Assembly (NCBI GenBank): GCA_032209605.1
Contig: JASFXZ010000001.1
Span: forward strand, 45,698,619-45,762,618
Reading direction: 5' to 3'
Length of the DNA: 64,000 bases
Source: Mactromeris polynyma
Lineage: Eukaryota; Mollusca; Bivalvia; Venerida; Mactridae
Below are positions 45,633 through 59,100 of the stretch, piece by piece. How positions within the stretch are numbered: the first letter of the stretch is position 1; each line of letters starts with the position of its first letter. The notes below the pieces were generated by a model. The model saw only the letters and a program-made list of their open reading frames with translations. It was not told the DNA's origin and ran no database searches. Made by a program: the position numbers and the translations under genes.

Positions 45633-45718
45633 CTTGGTTTCACCATTAAGACCTACTCGCTAATAAGACCACTTTATGTCGGACCCATGGATGGTCTTTA
45701 TAGCGGAACTTTACTGTA
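45633..45718 (+). mobile_element. MITE family C, short degraded copy
   Basis: GGTTTCACCATTAAGACCTA, CTCGCTAATAAGACCACTTT, ATGGATGGTCTTTATAGCGG and AACTTTACTGTAAA form an ~85-bp copy with family C-like inverted ends. It lacks the central part seen at 40902-41091. Confidence 0.5.
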
Positions 45719-45780
45719 AAATAGTTTGAATGTCACTACACATTACTAAGACGTCTCAAATCAAGAATGGTGTATTATAT

Positions 45781-45936
45781 CTGTAGTCGGACCTCATTTC
45801 TTTAATCGTAGATCTGAATTCTTGGTACCAGGTCACACAGTCTCAGTGTTTCTTCTTAGGGACGTCGAAACCATGTATTATTCGAAAACTAAAATTTCGG
45901 ACCCGATGAATTCGCATGAACGAGCTCCCACTGTAT
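45781..45936 (+). mobile_element. MITE family D copy
   Basis: CTGTAGTCGGACCTCATTTC at the left end; GAACGAGCTCCCACTGTA at the right. Internal CTTAGGGACGTCGAAACCAT and GTATTATTCGAAAACTAAAA match the 21790-21973 copy, with a small deletion at the GACGTCGAA step. Confidence 0.75.
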
Positions 45937-47095
45937 TTAAACTCAAAAAAAGCATTACTGAAAATGGAATCCGCTAATTACGTAAATAAGTGAATTTGCA
46001 TATCCGTCCCTGAAATAACATTTTGATTTGCATAAAACGTGAGCGTACACTCACAAATCATAATATAAATATGATCTATTTGGTAATATGCGACACAGAG
46101 AAGCAACATAGAAATCAGGTTACAAATTTCATTGTAAATAAGTCTTTTTGCTATTTTTCAAGAAGAACATAAACGGTTGTCATGGTGACGGAAATATTTT
46201 TTAAACAAAACTTGTCATGGGGGTTGGTATCTTGTACTGAATTCATGCATATCAAAATCTTACTTACTGTCATAAAACTCGATCATTGCGTGTTTCATGA
46301 CTTATGAAATAGGATGGGCGTCAGATTTCAGAAACTTGGGAAAGTCTTATGGACATTGGAACTACGCCATGAACGTTTATTTTCCTCATGATAACGTGAC
46401 TTGGTCCTCTGCAAATGTTAAAACCAGTATAATTGAAAATATGAATCGATTTGCTTTTTAAGTGGCACTTTATGCCTGTTATTTTCCAAACAAATGTTTT
46501 CTTAATTATAGCCGTGGGTGTGTTTTATTGAATATTAAACAATACAACAGTACGGAGTGCCTTGTAGTGAGTGCGTGGTTTTATTATGAGACAATATCCT
46601 GCCAGAACGCGAAATACTGTCCAATGCCAAGTCCACGATATTCACAAAGACAAGAACACTCGTTGGTATAATATCAAGAAATTACCATACATTCACGCTA
46701 ATAAACAAACTATAACACGATAGCTTCCGATCTTAATACATGTATGTTCAAGTTCAAGCATCACGGCAAAAAATAATTGCCTTTGACCATTTACAAACTT
46801 TATAGCAAAAACAGTTCGAAAATGGAAAGAAAACACAAAAATAAAAAAAGTAAACAAAATGAAAATGAGAACAACATAACATTAATATAAATGAACAGTT
46901 GAACACAATAGAAATGTAGCTTTCAATACTATCAAACTATCAAAACTCAAGAAGCAGTCACTAATTGAAGGGTATTTAAAAAGCGATTTGAATTTGTTCA
47001 TATTTGGCCCAGAGATATGGCCGAGGTATTTAGTCATATGGTAACATGTGCAGTTTGTGTACATACCCATGAGCTTGATATACATAAATGCCGTA
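45937..47095. other. AT-rich stretch without recognised gene
   Basis: The ORFs at 46462-46671 (+) and 46882-47085 (-) have no domain I recognise. TGTTCAAGTTCAAGC near 46744-46758 could be a short-period retroelement tail, but I cannot support an element. Confidence 0.4.
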
Positions 47096-47260
47096 CCCGG
47101 TCCGGTTACCTCAGTCGGTGGAGCACGGTATTACCAATGTCCAGGTCGTCGGTTCGTATCCCGGGTGAGCTGTACCATCGTGACAGTTTGACTGAAGCTA
47201 TTGCATCCATTTGTTATCCATCTCCGATATATGTGTGGAACTTGTCATGTTCACAAGTTC
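47096..47260 (+). mobile_element. tRNA-derived SINE, plus orientation
   Basis: Head 47098-47170: GTCCGGTTACCTCAGTCGGT with GGAGCACGG as A box, and GTCGGTTCGTATCCCGGG as B box, which is nearly canonical. The body follows directly: ACCATCGTGACAGTTTGACT, GAAGCTATTGCATCCATTTG, TTATCCATCTCCGATATATG. This uninterrupted order shows that the copy at 1219-1675 carries an insertion. The acceptor stem is imperfect and the sequence continues into a SINE body, so it is not scored as a tRNA gene. Confidence 0.82.
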
Positions 47261-49540
47261 ATTAACTCAGTTCATCTTGAGTTGTGATGTTATTGTTGTA
47301 TGTAAAAGTAAGGATATTTAGAATTGTTTCAACATTTTATATTTACATTTACTAGAACTGTTACTACTATATACATGTATATTCTGATATTCTTAATGTT
47401 GCCATGGCACGGACCATACATCATAAATATTTGTTAAAATCGTATGCTAATAGACGGTAAAGTGTAAAGTATTGAGAAATAAAACATATAATATACAAGT
47501 ATTAATACAATAATAACGAGGCAATTACAATAAGAAAATCAATTCATCATGTACAAGAAACACAATTGTACAATATAGTTATGATAAATACAAATAATGC
47601 GGGAGAAGGTATATTTATTATAATTTTATGTTTAAAATATAAATTACAAGAAAAATATTATCTTTTAATATTGTGTTAATGAGCACACAAAGTTTCCTAG
47701 TTTTATATTTTATATTTGAATCCTTAAAGTGGTCTCATTTGAATAAATAGTGACATTCGTCACCAATATATTTTTTTCCACACAAACAACGTGTTTCTTG
47801 AATCAAAAACTGAAAGTTGCTTGTGGAATAGCCTCGCATACGTGTCTCTGTACTCCGACCTTTACACGCGTCTTCGTAACAGAGCCGTTGTACAGCGACA
47901 GTATAGAGTGTGACGCAGATGTGACGTCCGTGGCCGGACTACATACATGACACGTAGACCACAATAAATATACCAATTTTGGACCTTTTATTGCATTTTG
48001 ACGCATTTTATATGAAAATACCAAATATTTATAATGTTGCATAAACATGAAATAATACAGTGTGCAGTTCATTTCTAGTATCCCTATGTTATTCAAAAAA
48101 ACTTGACAAAAGTCTGTTTTGTGCGTTTAAACATTTGAATGCAGACCTAGTACATGCCCTCCAAACACGCGCTTTTCCTCATAACTGTAAACATGTTTTG
48201 TGGGGAGTAGGGTTGAAACAAAAGCCTTAAGGGGGGGGGGGGGGTTCGAAAAAAAATATTTGCATTTCTAAACTCACAACAACAACAACAACAAAAGTCT
48301 TTGGGGGCACCCTCCCCCTCCTCCCTTAATTTGTTTTTGTACTTTTTCAATTTGTTTTTGGGGCACCTTAAACAATATAATTTAAGACTTCCCTTTATAA
48401 TCAGGGAAGGTCACTTTAATAACTTAAAAGTCAGTCGGTAAGACACGTTTAATGCGGGATTCGTCTCTAAAAGAAACGAACAGAAATAAGTCTCCAACGG
48501 CACTTATAAGCTCGACGGCCGCTCCTTGTACACTTTATATAAGGAATAAACGGATCAAGATCCGCGAAAACAGAAATGAGTAATACATTTGATTGATACG
48601 TGAACAAACACCAAAAACACACATATACGATTGCTTAATAACTTTATAACGGCTTTCACAGAAATAAATCTGACGATATTCTGAGAAAAGCTTTCGTCTG
48701 AATTAAAATACTTTTATTTGATATTGCGTTAAAATCGACAGCTTAATGCAATAAATATTAGCAAAAGTATAATATCTAAGTTCAGCATTTTACGTCTCTA
48801 CATTTAATGTGTGTGCCCCATGGGCATACGCAAACTCCACAAAACCTTACTCTCACCTATAACAATACACGTAATATAAACGTAATGGAACTATATTTCA
48901 GTACTGTCCTATTGTTTTTAAGCTGCTTGTAACGCAATCGTTATTCTGGCATATTTTCAATAGCACATATTCTCCCAAAATAAATGGGCATTTTTCTAAA
49001 GCCAATGTCAAAAGAACAAACGATAAATAAAAAAAGATAAAACATCATGTTTTGATAATACGTCATGATCAGAAACATTTTTTGTTCAACCAGTTTTGGC
49101 ATGTTATGTTGCTCAATATTGTACATTACATTAATATGCAGAAGTCTGGGGCGACACTGTAAACATTCATTGCCTACATCAACTGTGTCTTTTAGTCACG
49201 TGCTCCAATTAGCATATTTAAATGGATATAAGACCAACAATCAAGCATATACATCCTAGTTCAATCACTGAGACGAATATGACCAGTCCCTTAGACAAAT
49301 GCATGCAAACATACGAGCGCCAATGCTTTCAAATATTCCCTCCCTATAGATCCCATCCCTGGTATCTTGAAAGTTTCAAACAGGCTGACAACGTATTCTA
49401 CACTCACTAGATGATCATAATCTGTTTTGTCCCGATTTTATTCTTGTTGTTAAACGTTTATACTGCACTGTATACTTTTGACGTCTTTCTGTCATTATTT
49501 TATACTTTAATTCTGCAATGACACACACCTGCTATAAACC
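47261..49540. other. Non-coding stretch with homopolymer and CAA microsatellite
   Basis: Contains a G14 run at 48231-48244 and a (CAA)n run at about 48277-48294, followed by TTTGTTTTTG repeats. The opposing ORFs at 47750-47950 and 47803-48096, and those at 48147-48350, 48941-49126 and 49065-49410, show no recognisable domains. No gene can be supported. Confidence 0.4.
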
Positions 49541-49544
49541 ATCC

Positions 49545-51195
49545 GAAAGCGGAGTCAGGCCGTACAAACAGATAGAGAATTACAATGCATCGTGGTATAC
49601 ATCTAGGGGAGTCAGGCAGTACAAACAGATAGAGAATTACAATGCATCGTGGTCTACATCTGGGGGAGTCAGGCAGTACAAACAGATAGAGAATTACAAT
49701 GCATCGTGGTCTACATCTGGGGGAGTCAGGCAGTACAAACAGATAGAGAATTACAATGCATCGTGGTCTACATCTAGGGGAGTCAGGCAGTACAAACAGA
49801 TAGAGAATTACAATGCATCGTGGTATACATCTAGGGGAGTCAGTCAATACAAACAGATAGAGAATTACAATGCATCGTGGTCTACTTCTGGGGGAGTCAG
49901 GCAGTACAAACAGATAGAGAATTACAATGCATCGTGGTCTACATCTAGGGGAGTCAGTCAATACAAACAGATAGAGAATTACAATGCATCGTGGTCTACT
50001 TCTGGGGGAGTCAGGCAGTACAAACAGATAGAGAATTACAATGCATCGTGGTATACATCTAGGGGAGTCAGTCAATACAAACAGATAGAGAATTACAATG
50101 CATCGTGGTCTACATCTGGGGGAGTCAGGCAGTACAAACAGATAGAGAATTACAATGCATCGTGGTCTACATCTAGGGGAGTCAGGCAGTACAAACAGAT
50201 AGAGAATTACAATGCATCGTGGTCTACATCTAGGGGAGTCAGGCAGTACAAACAGATAGAGAATTACAATGCATCGTGGTCTACATCTAGGGGAGTCAGT
50301 CAATACAAACAGATAGAGAATTACAATGCATCGTGGTCTACTTCTGGGGGAGTCAGGCAGTACAAACAGATAGAGAATTACAATGCATCGTGGTATACAT
50401 CTAGGGGAGTCAGTCAATACAAACAGATAGAGAATTACAATGCATCGTGGTCTACATCTAGGGGAGTCAGGCAGTACAAACAGATAGAGAATTACAATGC
50501 ATCGTGGTCTACATCTAGGGGAGTCAGGCAGTACAAACAGATAGAGAATTACAATGCATCGTGGTCTACATCTAGGGGAGTCAGGCAGTACAAACAGATA
50601 GAGAATTACAATGCATCGTGGTCTACTTCTAGGGGAGTCAGGCAGTACAAACAGATAGAGAATTACAATGCATCGTGGTCTACATCTGGGGGAGTCAGGC
50701 AGTACAAACAGATAGAGAATTACAATGCATCGTGGTCTACATCTAGGGGAGTCAGGCAGTACAAACAGATAGAGAATTACAATGCATCGTGGTCTACATC
50801 TGGGGGAGTCAGGCAGTACAAACAGATAGAGAATTACAATGCATCGTGGTCTACTTCTAGGGGAGTCAGGCAGTACAAACAGATAGAGAATTACAATGCA
50901 TCGTGGTCTACTTCTAGGGGAGTCAGGCAGTACAAACAGGTAGAGAATTACAATGCATCGTGGTCTACATCTAGGGGAGTCAGGCAGTACAAACAGATAG
51001 AGAATTACAATGCATCGTGGTCTACATCTAGGGGAGTCAGGCAGTACAAACAGATAGAGAATTACAATGCATCGTGGTCTACATCTAGCGGAGTCAGGCA
51101 GTACAAACAGATAGAGAATTACAATGCATCGTGGTCTACATCTAGCGGAGTCAGGCAGTACAAACAGATAGATAGAGAATATGCATCGTGGTCTA
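49545..51195. repeat. 57-bp minisatellite, about 29 units, frame-locked
   Basis: GTCAGGCAGTACAAACAGAT recurs every 57 bp (50181, 50238 and on), with AGAGAATTACAATGCATCGT and GGTCTACATCTAGGGGA completing the unit. Variants: TCTAGGGG/TCTGGGGG/TCTAGCGG, GGTCTAC/GGTATAC, ACATCT/ACTTCT, CAGGCAGTAC/CAGTCAATAC. Since 57 is 19 codons, one plus frame stays open through the whole array (49518-51287, 589 codons, repeating GVRQYKQIENYNASWSTSR). A minus frame is also open for 305 codons. The plus product has no signal peptide and no dibasic cleavage sites typical of peptide precursors. I favour a non-coding minisatellite, with a transcribed ORF as the alternative. Confidence 0.95.
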
Positions 51196-51961
51196 CTTCA
51201 AAACTGAAAGTCTCAAAACATTTACAAATTCCACATTTTCACAGACAACATTTATATGATTTAAATGCGTTAATTATCATTTTCTGAACAGCATTTTCAA
51301 GGCAATTGGGAAAAAATCAAAATTTAATCCGCATTGCTGCCAGGATAACGGATGATGAGACAACATTCAAAACAAATTCAAAACACAGACGTGTGAAGAA
51401 ACATTAAAGTCAGTGCAAGCTCTGGGTTCGCTACTTCGTCTGTTTTCAAATATTTAGAAAACTCGAATTACGATGTACAAGCTGGCTCGTTATTCATCTC
51501 CAGATATGTATTCGCCGCGGACCCATTTCGAATGTTGATGTCAGTGCTACCGCTGGGTTCGCTTTAAGATATGTATTGAAAAATATAAGTCGAATAACGA
51601 TTTCAGTGCTGGCTCTGTATTCAATCTGGGTCGGTATTCAATTTGATGTACGATGTACGATAGCCGCGCCAACGTCACTCAATTGTATCAGTCATGGATA
51701 TAAGTACCACTGTTGGTGTAATCGGTTAAGAATTTCTCAGTCGGTCAATTGATTTTTTTGTTAATATAGAGCTCAATGTGTATCCGGTAATTGTATCCGA
51801 TCATTGTCTGAATAAACCATTTTTCATGGAATGTAATCATAGTAATGAAAAATTCATTATGGGAATGACTGACTGGTAATCAAGCCACAGGGATAAACCC
51901 CGTTTTTGATTATGTTTGAATGGAGATATAATGGTGGAAACGGTACAGACAAGTACATAAA
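51196..51961. other. Non-coding stretch
   Basis: Loosely similar words (GCTGGGTTCGCT, GCTGGCTCG, CTGGCTCTGTATTCAATCTG) recur irregularly between 51420 and 51650, possibly a very decayed tandem repeat. Nothing else is recognised. Confidence 0.4.
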
Positions 51962-52107
51962 GTAGGTCCTACTTCATTCGAATTCATCCGGTCCGAAATT
52001 TTATTTCGAATATCCAAGTTCAATTCAACGTGCCTAAAAAGATACATTGTGACCTTGATGAAGTATTCGGATAGAATGGTATCACATACACGAGGTCCGA
52101 CTGTATA
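51962..52107 (-). mobile_element. MITE family D copy, minus orientation
   Basis: TTCGAATTCATCCGGTCCGA, AATTTTATTTCGAATATCC, TTCAACGTGCCTAAAAAGAT and CACGAGGTCCGACTGTATAT are the reverse complement order of family D. The right end GGTCCGACTGTA is the mirrored TACAGTCGGACC terminus. Compared with other copies it has lost part of the CCATGTATTATTCG region. Confidence 0.7.
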
Positions 52108-53145
52108 TTGTTGTCGCTACAAAACATGCACGAAACAATGCAAGTACGGTATATGTTGCCATGGCCCCATGTTCACAACGGATCAACAGATCTAGATCTA
52201 ATTGATCCATAAAAATATTCTCGAAGAACTAGACACTTGAGAGCCGGGCATTGTAGACACGTCGTCAGATCGTGAAATCAAGGAATAATACAGATTGTCA
52301 CGTGAACTCACCGGCGTCGTATATAATTTGATAATCAATGACATCAAGCCGCGTGCGGACAGAAGCAATCCTATCTTAGCGACGAAGAAGGAAAGTGACG
52401 CTCTTTGTACAGTTAACGTATCACTAGCATCACATGTGTTATCATGATAAGCTCCCTTGTATCTTCCAGCCCTGCTTGTATTAATACGTCACATGACAAC
52501 TTCTCAAAACAACCACCTCATCTTTTGACCAATTTTCCTAACGTTTCGTTTTTTGCGGTGACTCTGACATATTTGCAGACGATCGTTGTTTACAATTTGA
52601 CAGGCGCGAGCGTTATTAAAGAGTTACGAATAAAGTTCACATTAGTGGAAAAAAACTTACGAAGTTTTAGGAAAACGCTCTTACGTTTTCCATTAGTTTT
52701 GCGTAAGTTGAAAATCATACGCAAAAGGGAAGTACATGTATGTTAGTAAAACGATACCCTGCGCCTTATATAGTGATATTGGTCCCACGTTGTCAATATC
52801 ACGGACATATAAACTAATTAAAACAAGACTAGAAGAAAGATATTTTGGTAGAAAAATGACTTGACCGCTTTCAAATTATTGGTGGAAATGGCATTAAGCA
52901 TGAATAATGCCGTCGGTAAGTCGTGGTCTAGTGGTTGAGGCGAATAAGTACTAGTACTGAATGAATCCAGAATGTCCTTAGACATGACAATAACACAACA
53001 CACACCTCAGTCCATCCACTTTTGAATATATACCAATAATATACTAGTAGATACAATATGCTTGCTCATTCTCATAAAGTCCAGACATGAGTTGTGTACT
53101 GAGAACATTAAATGTCCAATGTCACTGCAACGTTGGAAATGTTGG
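52108..53145. other. Non-coding stretch left of the 45-bp array
   Basis: ORFs at 52444-52746 (+, 100 codons) and 52818-53003 (-) have no recognisable domain. The first is Ser/Thr/Lys-rich and starts ISSLVSSSPACINT. No promoter or splice evidence can be read with confidence. Confidence 0.4.
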
Positions 53146-56100
53146 GCCTGGGTTCACCTGCACAGTACAGGTCAGATACACAACAGTGTTGACTGGGTTC
53201 ACCTGCACAGTACAGGTCAGATACTCAACAGTGTTGACTGGGTTCACCTGCACAGTACAGGTCAGATACTCAACAGTGTTGACTGGGTTCTCCTGCACAG
53301 TACAGGTCAGATACACAACAGTGTTGACTGGGTTCTCATGCACAGTACAGATACACAACAGTGTTGACTGGGTTCTCATGCACAGTACAGATACACAACA
53401 GTGTTGACTGGGTTCTCATGCACAGTACAGATACACAACAGTGTTGACTGGGTTCTCATGCACAGTACAGATACACAACAGTGTTGACTGGGTTCTCATG
53501 CACAGTACAGATACACAACAGTGTTGACTGGGTTCTCATGCACAGTACAGATACACAACAGTGTTGACTGGGTTCTCATGCACAGTACAGATACACAACA
53601 GTGTTGACTGGGTTCTCATGCACAGTACAGATACACAACAGTGTTGACTGGGTTATCCTGCACAGCACAGGTCAGATACACAACAGTGTTGACTGGGTTC
53701 ACCTGCACAGTACAGGTCAGATACACAACAGTGTTGACTGGGTTCACCTGCACAGTACAGGTCAGATACACAACAGTGTTGACTGGGTTCACCTGCACAG
53801 TACAGGTCAGATACTCAACAGTGTTGACTGGGTTCTCCTGCACAGTACAGGTCAGATACTCAACAGTGTTGACTGGGTTCTCCTGCACAGTACAGGTCAG
53901 ATACTCAACAGTGTTGACTGGGTTCTCCTGCACAGTACAGGTCAGATACTCAACAGTGTTGACTGGGTTCACCTGCACAGCACAGGTCAGATACTCAACA
54001 GTGTTGACTGGGTTCACCTGCACAGCACAGGTCAGATACACAACAGTGTTGACTGGGTTCACCTGCACAGTACATGTCAGATACACAACAGTGTTGACTG
54101 GGTTCTCCTGCACAGTACATGTCAGATACACAACAGTGTTGACTGGGTTCACCTGCACAGTACATGTCAGATACACAACAGTGTTGACTGGGTTCTCCTG
54201 CACAGTACATGTCAGATACACAACAGTGTTGACTGGGTTCTCCTGCACAGTACATGTCAGATACACAACAGTGTTGACTGGGTTCTCCTGCATAGTACAT
54301 GTCAGATACACAACAGTGTTGACTGGGTTCTCCTGCACAGTACAGGTCAGATACACAACAGTGTTGACTGGGTTCTCCTGCACAGCACAGGTCAGATACT
54401 CAACAGTGTTGACTGGATTCTCCTGCACAGCACAGGTCAGATACTCAACAGTGTTGACTGGGTTCACCTGCACAGTACAGATACACAACAGTGTTGACTG
54501 GGTTCTCCTGCACAGTACAGGTCAGATACTCAACAGTGTTGACTGGGTTCTCCTGCACAGCACAGGTCAGATACTCAACAGTGTTGACTGGGTTCTCCTG
54601 CACAGCACAGGTCAGATACACAACAGTGTTGACTGGGTTCTCCTGCACAGCACAGGTCAGATACTCAACAGTGTTGACTGGGTTCACCTGCACAGTACAG
54701 GTCAGATACTCAACAGTGTTGACCGGGTTCTCCTGCACAGCACAGGTCAGATACTCAACAGTGTTGACTGGGTTCTCCTGCACAGCACAGGTCAGATACT
54801 CAACAGTGTTGACTGGGTTCACCTGCACAGCACAGGTCAGATACTCAACAGTGTTGACTGGGTTCTCCTGCACAGTACATGTCAGATACACAACAGTGTT
54901 GACTGGGTTCTCCTGCACAGTACATGTCAGATACACAACAGTGTTGACTGGGTTCTCCTGCACAGTACATGTCAGATACACAACAGTGTTGACTGGGTTC
55001 TCCTGCACAGTACAGGTCAGATACACAACAGTGTTGACTGGGTTCACCTGCACAGTACATGTCAGATACACAACAGTGTTGACTGGGTTCTCCTGCACAG
55101 TACATGTCAGATACACAACAGTGTTGACTGGGTTCACCTGCACAGTACATGTCAGATACACAACAGTGTTGACTGGGTTCTCCTGCACAGTACATGTCAG
55201 ATACACAACAGTGTTGACTGGGTTCTCCTGCACAGTACATGTCAGATACACAACAGTGTTGACTGGGTTCTCCTGCACAGTACATGTCAGATACACAACA
55301 GTGTTGACTGGGTTCTCCTGCACAGTACAGGTCAGATACACAACAGTGTTGACTGGGTTCTCCTGCACAGCACAGGTCAGATACTCAACAGTGTTGACTG
55401 GGTTCTCCTGCACAGCACAGGTCAGATACACAACAGTGTTGACTGGGTTCTCCTGCACAGTACAGGTCAGATACTCAACAGTGTTGACTGGGTTCTCCTG
55501 CACAGTACAGATACACAACAGTGTTGACTGGGTTCTCCTGCACAGTACAGGTCAGATACTCAACAGTGTTGACTGGGTTCACCTGCACAGTACAGGTCAG
55601 ATACTCAACAGTGTTGACTGGGTTCTCCTGCACAGCACAGGTCAGATACTCAACAGTGTTGACTGGGTTCTCCTGCACAGCACAGGTCAGATACACAACA
55701 GTGTTGACTGGGTTCTCCTGCACAGCACAGGTCAGATACTCAACAGTGTTGACTGGGTTCTCCTGCACAGTACAGGTCAGATACACAACAGTGTTGACTG
55801 GGTTCACCTGCACTGTACAGGTCAGATACACAACAGTGTTGACTGGGTTCTCCTGCACAGTACAGGTCAGATACTCAACAGTGTTGACTGGGTTCACCTG
55901 CACAGTACAGGTCAGATACTCAACAGTGTTGACTGGGTTCTCCTGCACAGTACAGGTCAGATACACAACAGTGTTGACTGGGTTCTCCTGCACAGCACAG
56001 GTCAGATACTCAACAGTGTTGACTGGGTTCTCCTGCACAGTACAGGTCAGATACTCAACAGTGTTGACTGGGTTCACCTGCACAGCACAGGTCAGATACT

Positions 56101-59100
56101 CAACAGTGTTGACTGGGTTCTCCTGCACAGTACATGTCAGATACACAACAGTGTTGACTGGGTTCTCCTGCACAGTACATGTCAGATACACAACAGTGTT
56201 GACTGGGTTCTCCTGCACAGTACATGTCAGATACACAACAGTGTTGACTGGGTTCTCCTGCACAGTACAGGTCAGATACACAACAGTGTTGACTGGGTTC
56301 ACCTGCACAGTACATGTCAGATACACAACAGTGTTGACTGGGTTCTCCTGCACAGTACATGTCAGATACACAACAGTGTTGACTGGGTTCACCTGCACAG
56401 TACATGTCAGATACACAACAGTGTTGACTGGGTTCTCCTGCACAGTACATGTCAGATACACAACAGTGTTGACTGGGTTCTCCTGCACAGTACATGTCAG
56501 ATACACAACAGTGTTGACTGGGTTCTCCTGCACAGTACATGTCAGATACACAACAGTGTTGACTGGGTTCTCCTGCACAGTACAGGTCAGATACACAACA
56601 GTGTTGACTGGGTTCTCCTGCACAGCACAGGTCAGATACTCAACAGTGTTGACTGGGTTCTCCTGCACAGTACAGGTCAGATACACAACAGTGTTGACTG
56701 GGTTCTCCTGCACAGTACAGGTCAGATACTCAACAGTGTTGACTGGGTTCTCCTGCACAGTACAGGTCAGATACACAACAGTGTTGACTGGGTTCTCCTG
56801 CACAGTACAGGTCAGATACTCAACAGTGTTGACTGGGTTCACCTGCACAGTACAGATACACAACAGTGTTGACTGGGTTCTCCTGCACAATACAGGTCAG
56901 ATACTCAACAGTGTTGACTGGGTTCACCTGCACAGTACAGGTCAGATACTCAACAGTGTTGACTGGGTTCTCCTGCACAGCACAGGTCAGATACTCAACA
57001 GGGTTGACTGGGTTCTCCTGCACAGCACAGGTCAGATACACAACAGTGTTGACTGGGTTCTCCTGCACAGCACAGGTCAGATACTCAACAGTGTTGACTG
57101 GGTTCTCCTGCACAGTACAGGTCAGATACACAACAGTGTTGACTGGGTTCACCTGCACTGTACAGGTCAGATACACAACAGTGTTGACTGGGTTCTCCTG
57201 CACAGTACAGGTCAGATACTCAACAGTGTTGACTGGGTTCACCTGCACAGTACAGGTCAGATACTCAACAGTGTTGACTGGGTTCTCCTGCACAGTACAG
57301 GTCAGATACACAACAGTGTTGACTGGGTTCTCCTGCACAGTACAGGTCAGATACTCAACAGTGTTGACTGGGTTCTCCTGCACAGCAAAGGTCAGATACA
57401 CAACAGTGTTGACTGGGTTCACCTGCACAGTACATGTCAGATACACAACAGTGTTGACTGGGTTCTCCTGCACAGCACAGGTCAGATACTCAACAGTGTT
57501 GACTGGGTTCTCCTGCACAGCACAGGTCAGATACTCAACAGTGTTGACTGGGTTCTCCTGCACAGTACAGGTCGGATACACAACAGTGTTGACTGGGTTC
57601 TCCTGCACAGCACAGGTCAGATACTCAACAGTGTTGACTGGGTTCTCCTGCACAGCACAGGTCAGATACTCAACAGTGTTGACTGGGTTCACCTGCACAG
57701 CACAGGTCAGATACTCAACAGTGTTGACTGGGTTCTCCTGCACAGTACATGTCAGATACACAACAGTGTTGACTGGGTTCTCCTGCACAGTACATGTCAG
57801 ATACACAACAGTGTTGACTGGGTTCTCCTGCACAGCACATGTCAGATACACAACAGTGTTGACTGGGTTCTCCTGCACAGTACAGGTCAGATACACAACA
57901 GTGTTGACTGGGTTCACCTGCACAGTACATGTCAGATACACAACAGTGTTGACTGGGTTCTCCTGCACAGTACATGTCAGATACACAACAGTGTTGACTG
58001 GGTTCACCTGCACAGTACATGTCAGATACACAACAGTGTTGACTGGGTTCTCCTGCATAGTACATGTCAGATACACAACAGTGTTGACTGGGTTCTCCTG
58101 CACAGTACATGTCAGATACACAACAGTGTTGACTGGGTTCTCCTGCACAGTACATGTCAGATACACAACAGTGTTGACTGGGTTCTCCTGCACAGTACAG
58201 GTCAGATACACAACAGTGTTGACTGGGTTCTCCTGCACAGCACAGGTCAGATACTCAACAGTGTTGACTGGGTTCTCCTGCACAGCACAGGTCAGATACA
58301 CAACAGTGTTGACTGGGTTCTCCTGCACAGCACAGGTCAGATACTCAACAGTGTTGACTGTGTTCACCTGCACAGTACAGATACACAACAGTGTTGACTG
58401 GGTTCTCCTGCACAGTACAGGTCAGATACTCAACAGTGTTGACTGGGTTCACCTGCACAGTACAGGTCAGATACTCAACAGTGTTGACTGGGTTCACCTG
58501 CACAGTACAGGTCAGATACTCAACAGTGTTGACTGGGTTCACCTGCACAGCACAGATACACAACAGTGTTGACTGGGTTCTCCTGCACAGTACAGGTCAG
58601 ATACTCAACAGTGTTGACTGGGTTCACCTGCACAGTACAGGTCAGATACTCAACAGTGTTGACTGGGTTCACCTGCACAGTACAGGTCAGATACTCAACA
58701 GTGTTGACTGGGTTCTCCTGCACAGTACAGGTCAGATACACAACAGTGTTGACTGGGTTCTCCTGCACAGCACAGGTCAGATACTCAACAGTGTTGACTG
58801 GGTTCTCCTGCACAGTACAGGTCAGATACTCAACAGTGTTGACTGGGTTCACCTGCACAGTACAGGTCAGATACTCAACAGTGTTGACTGGGTTCTCCTG
58901 CACAGTACAGGTCAGATACTCAACAGTGTTGACTGGGTTCTCCTGCACAGCACAGGTCAGATACACAACAGTGTTGACTGGGTTCACCTGCACAGTACAG
59001 GTCAGATACTCAACAGTGTTGACTGGGTTCTCCTGCACAGTACAGGTCAGATACACAACAGTGTTGACTGGGTTCACCTGCACAGTACAGGTCAGATACA

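Noticed and set aside
47098..47170. tRNA gene on the plus strand
   Set aside because: Near-canonical A and B boxes, but the cloverleaf is imperfect and it is directly followed by the SINE body.
54845..55285. Cysteine-rich 15-residue repeat (CAGEPSQHCCVSDMY) on the minus strand
   Set aside because: It is an antisense reading of the same 45-bp unit and exists only where ATACAC variants remove a stop. No signal sequence or flanking exon.
55521..58397. 958-codon plus-strand ORF in the 45-bp array, with equally long overlapping ORFs on the minus strand
   Set aside because: Two plus frames and one or two minus frames of the unit are stop-free at once. ORF ends coincide with 40-bp units that shift the frame. 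Start codons are GTG inside the repeat.
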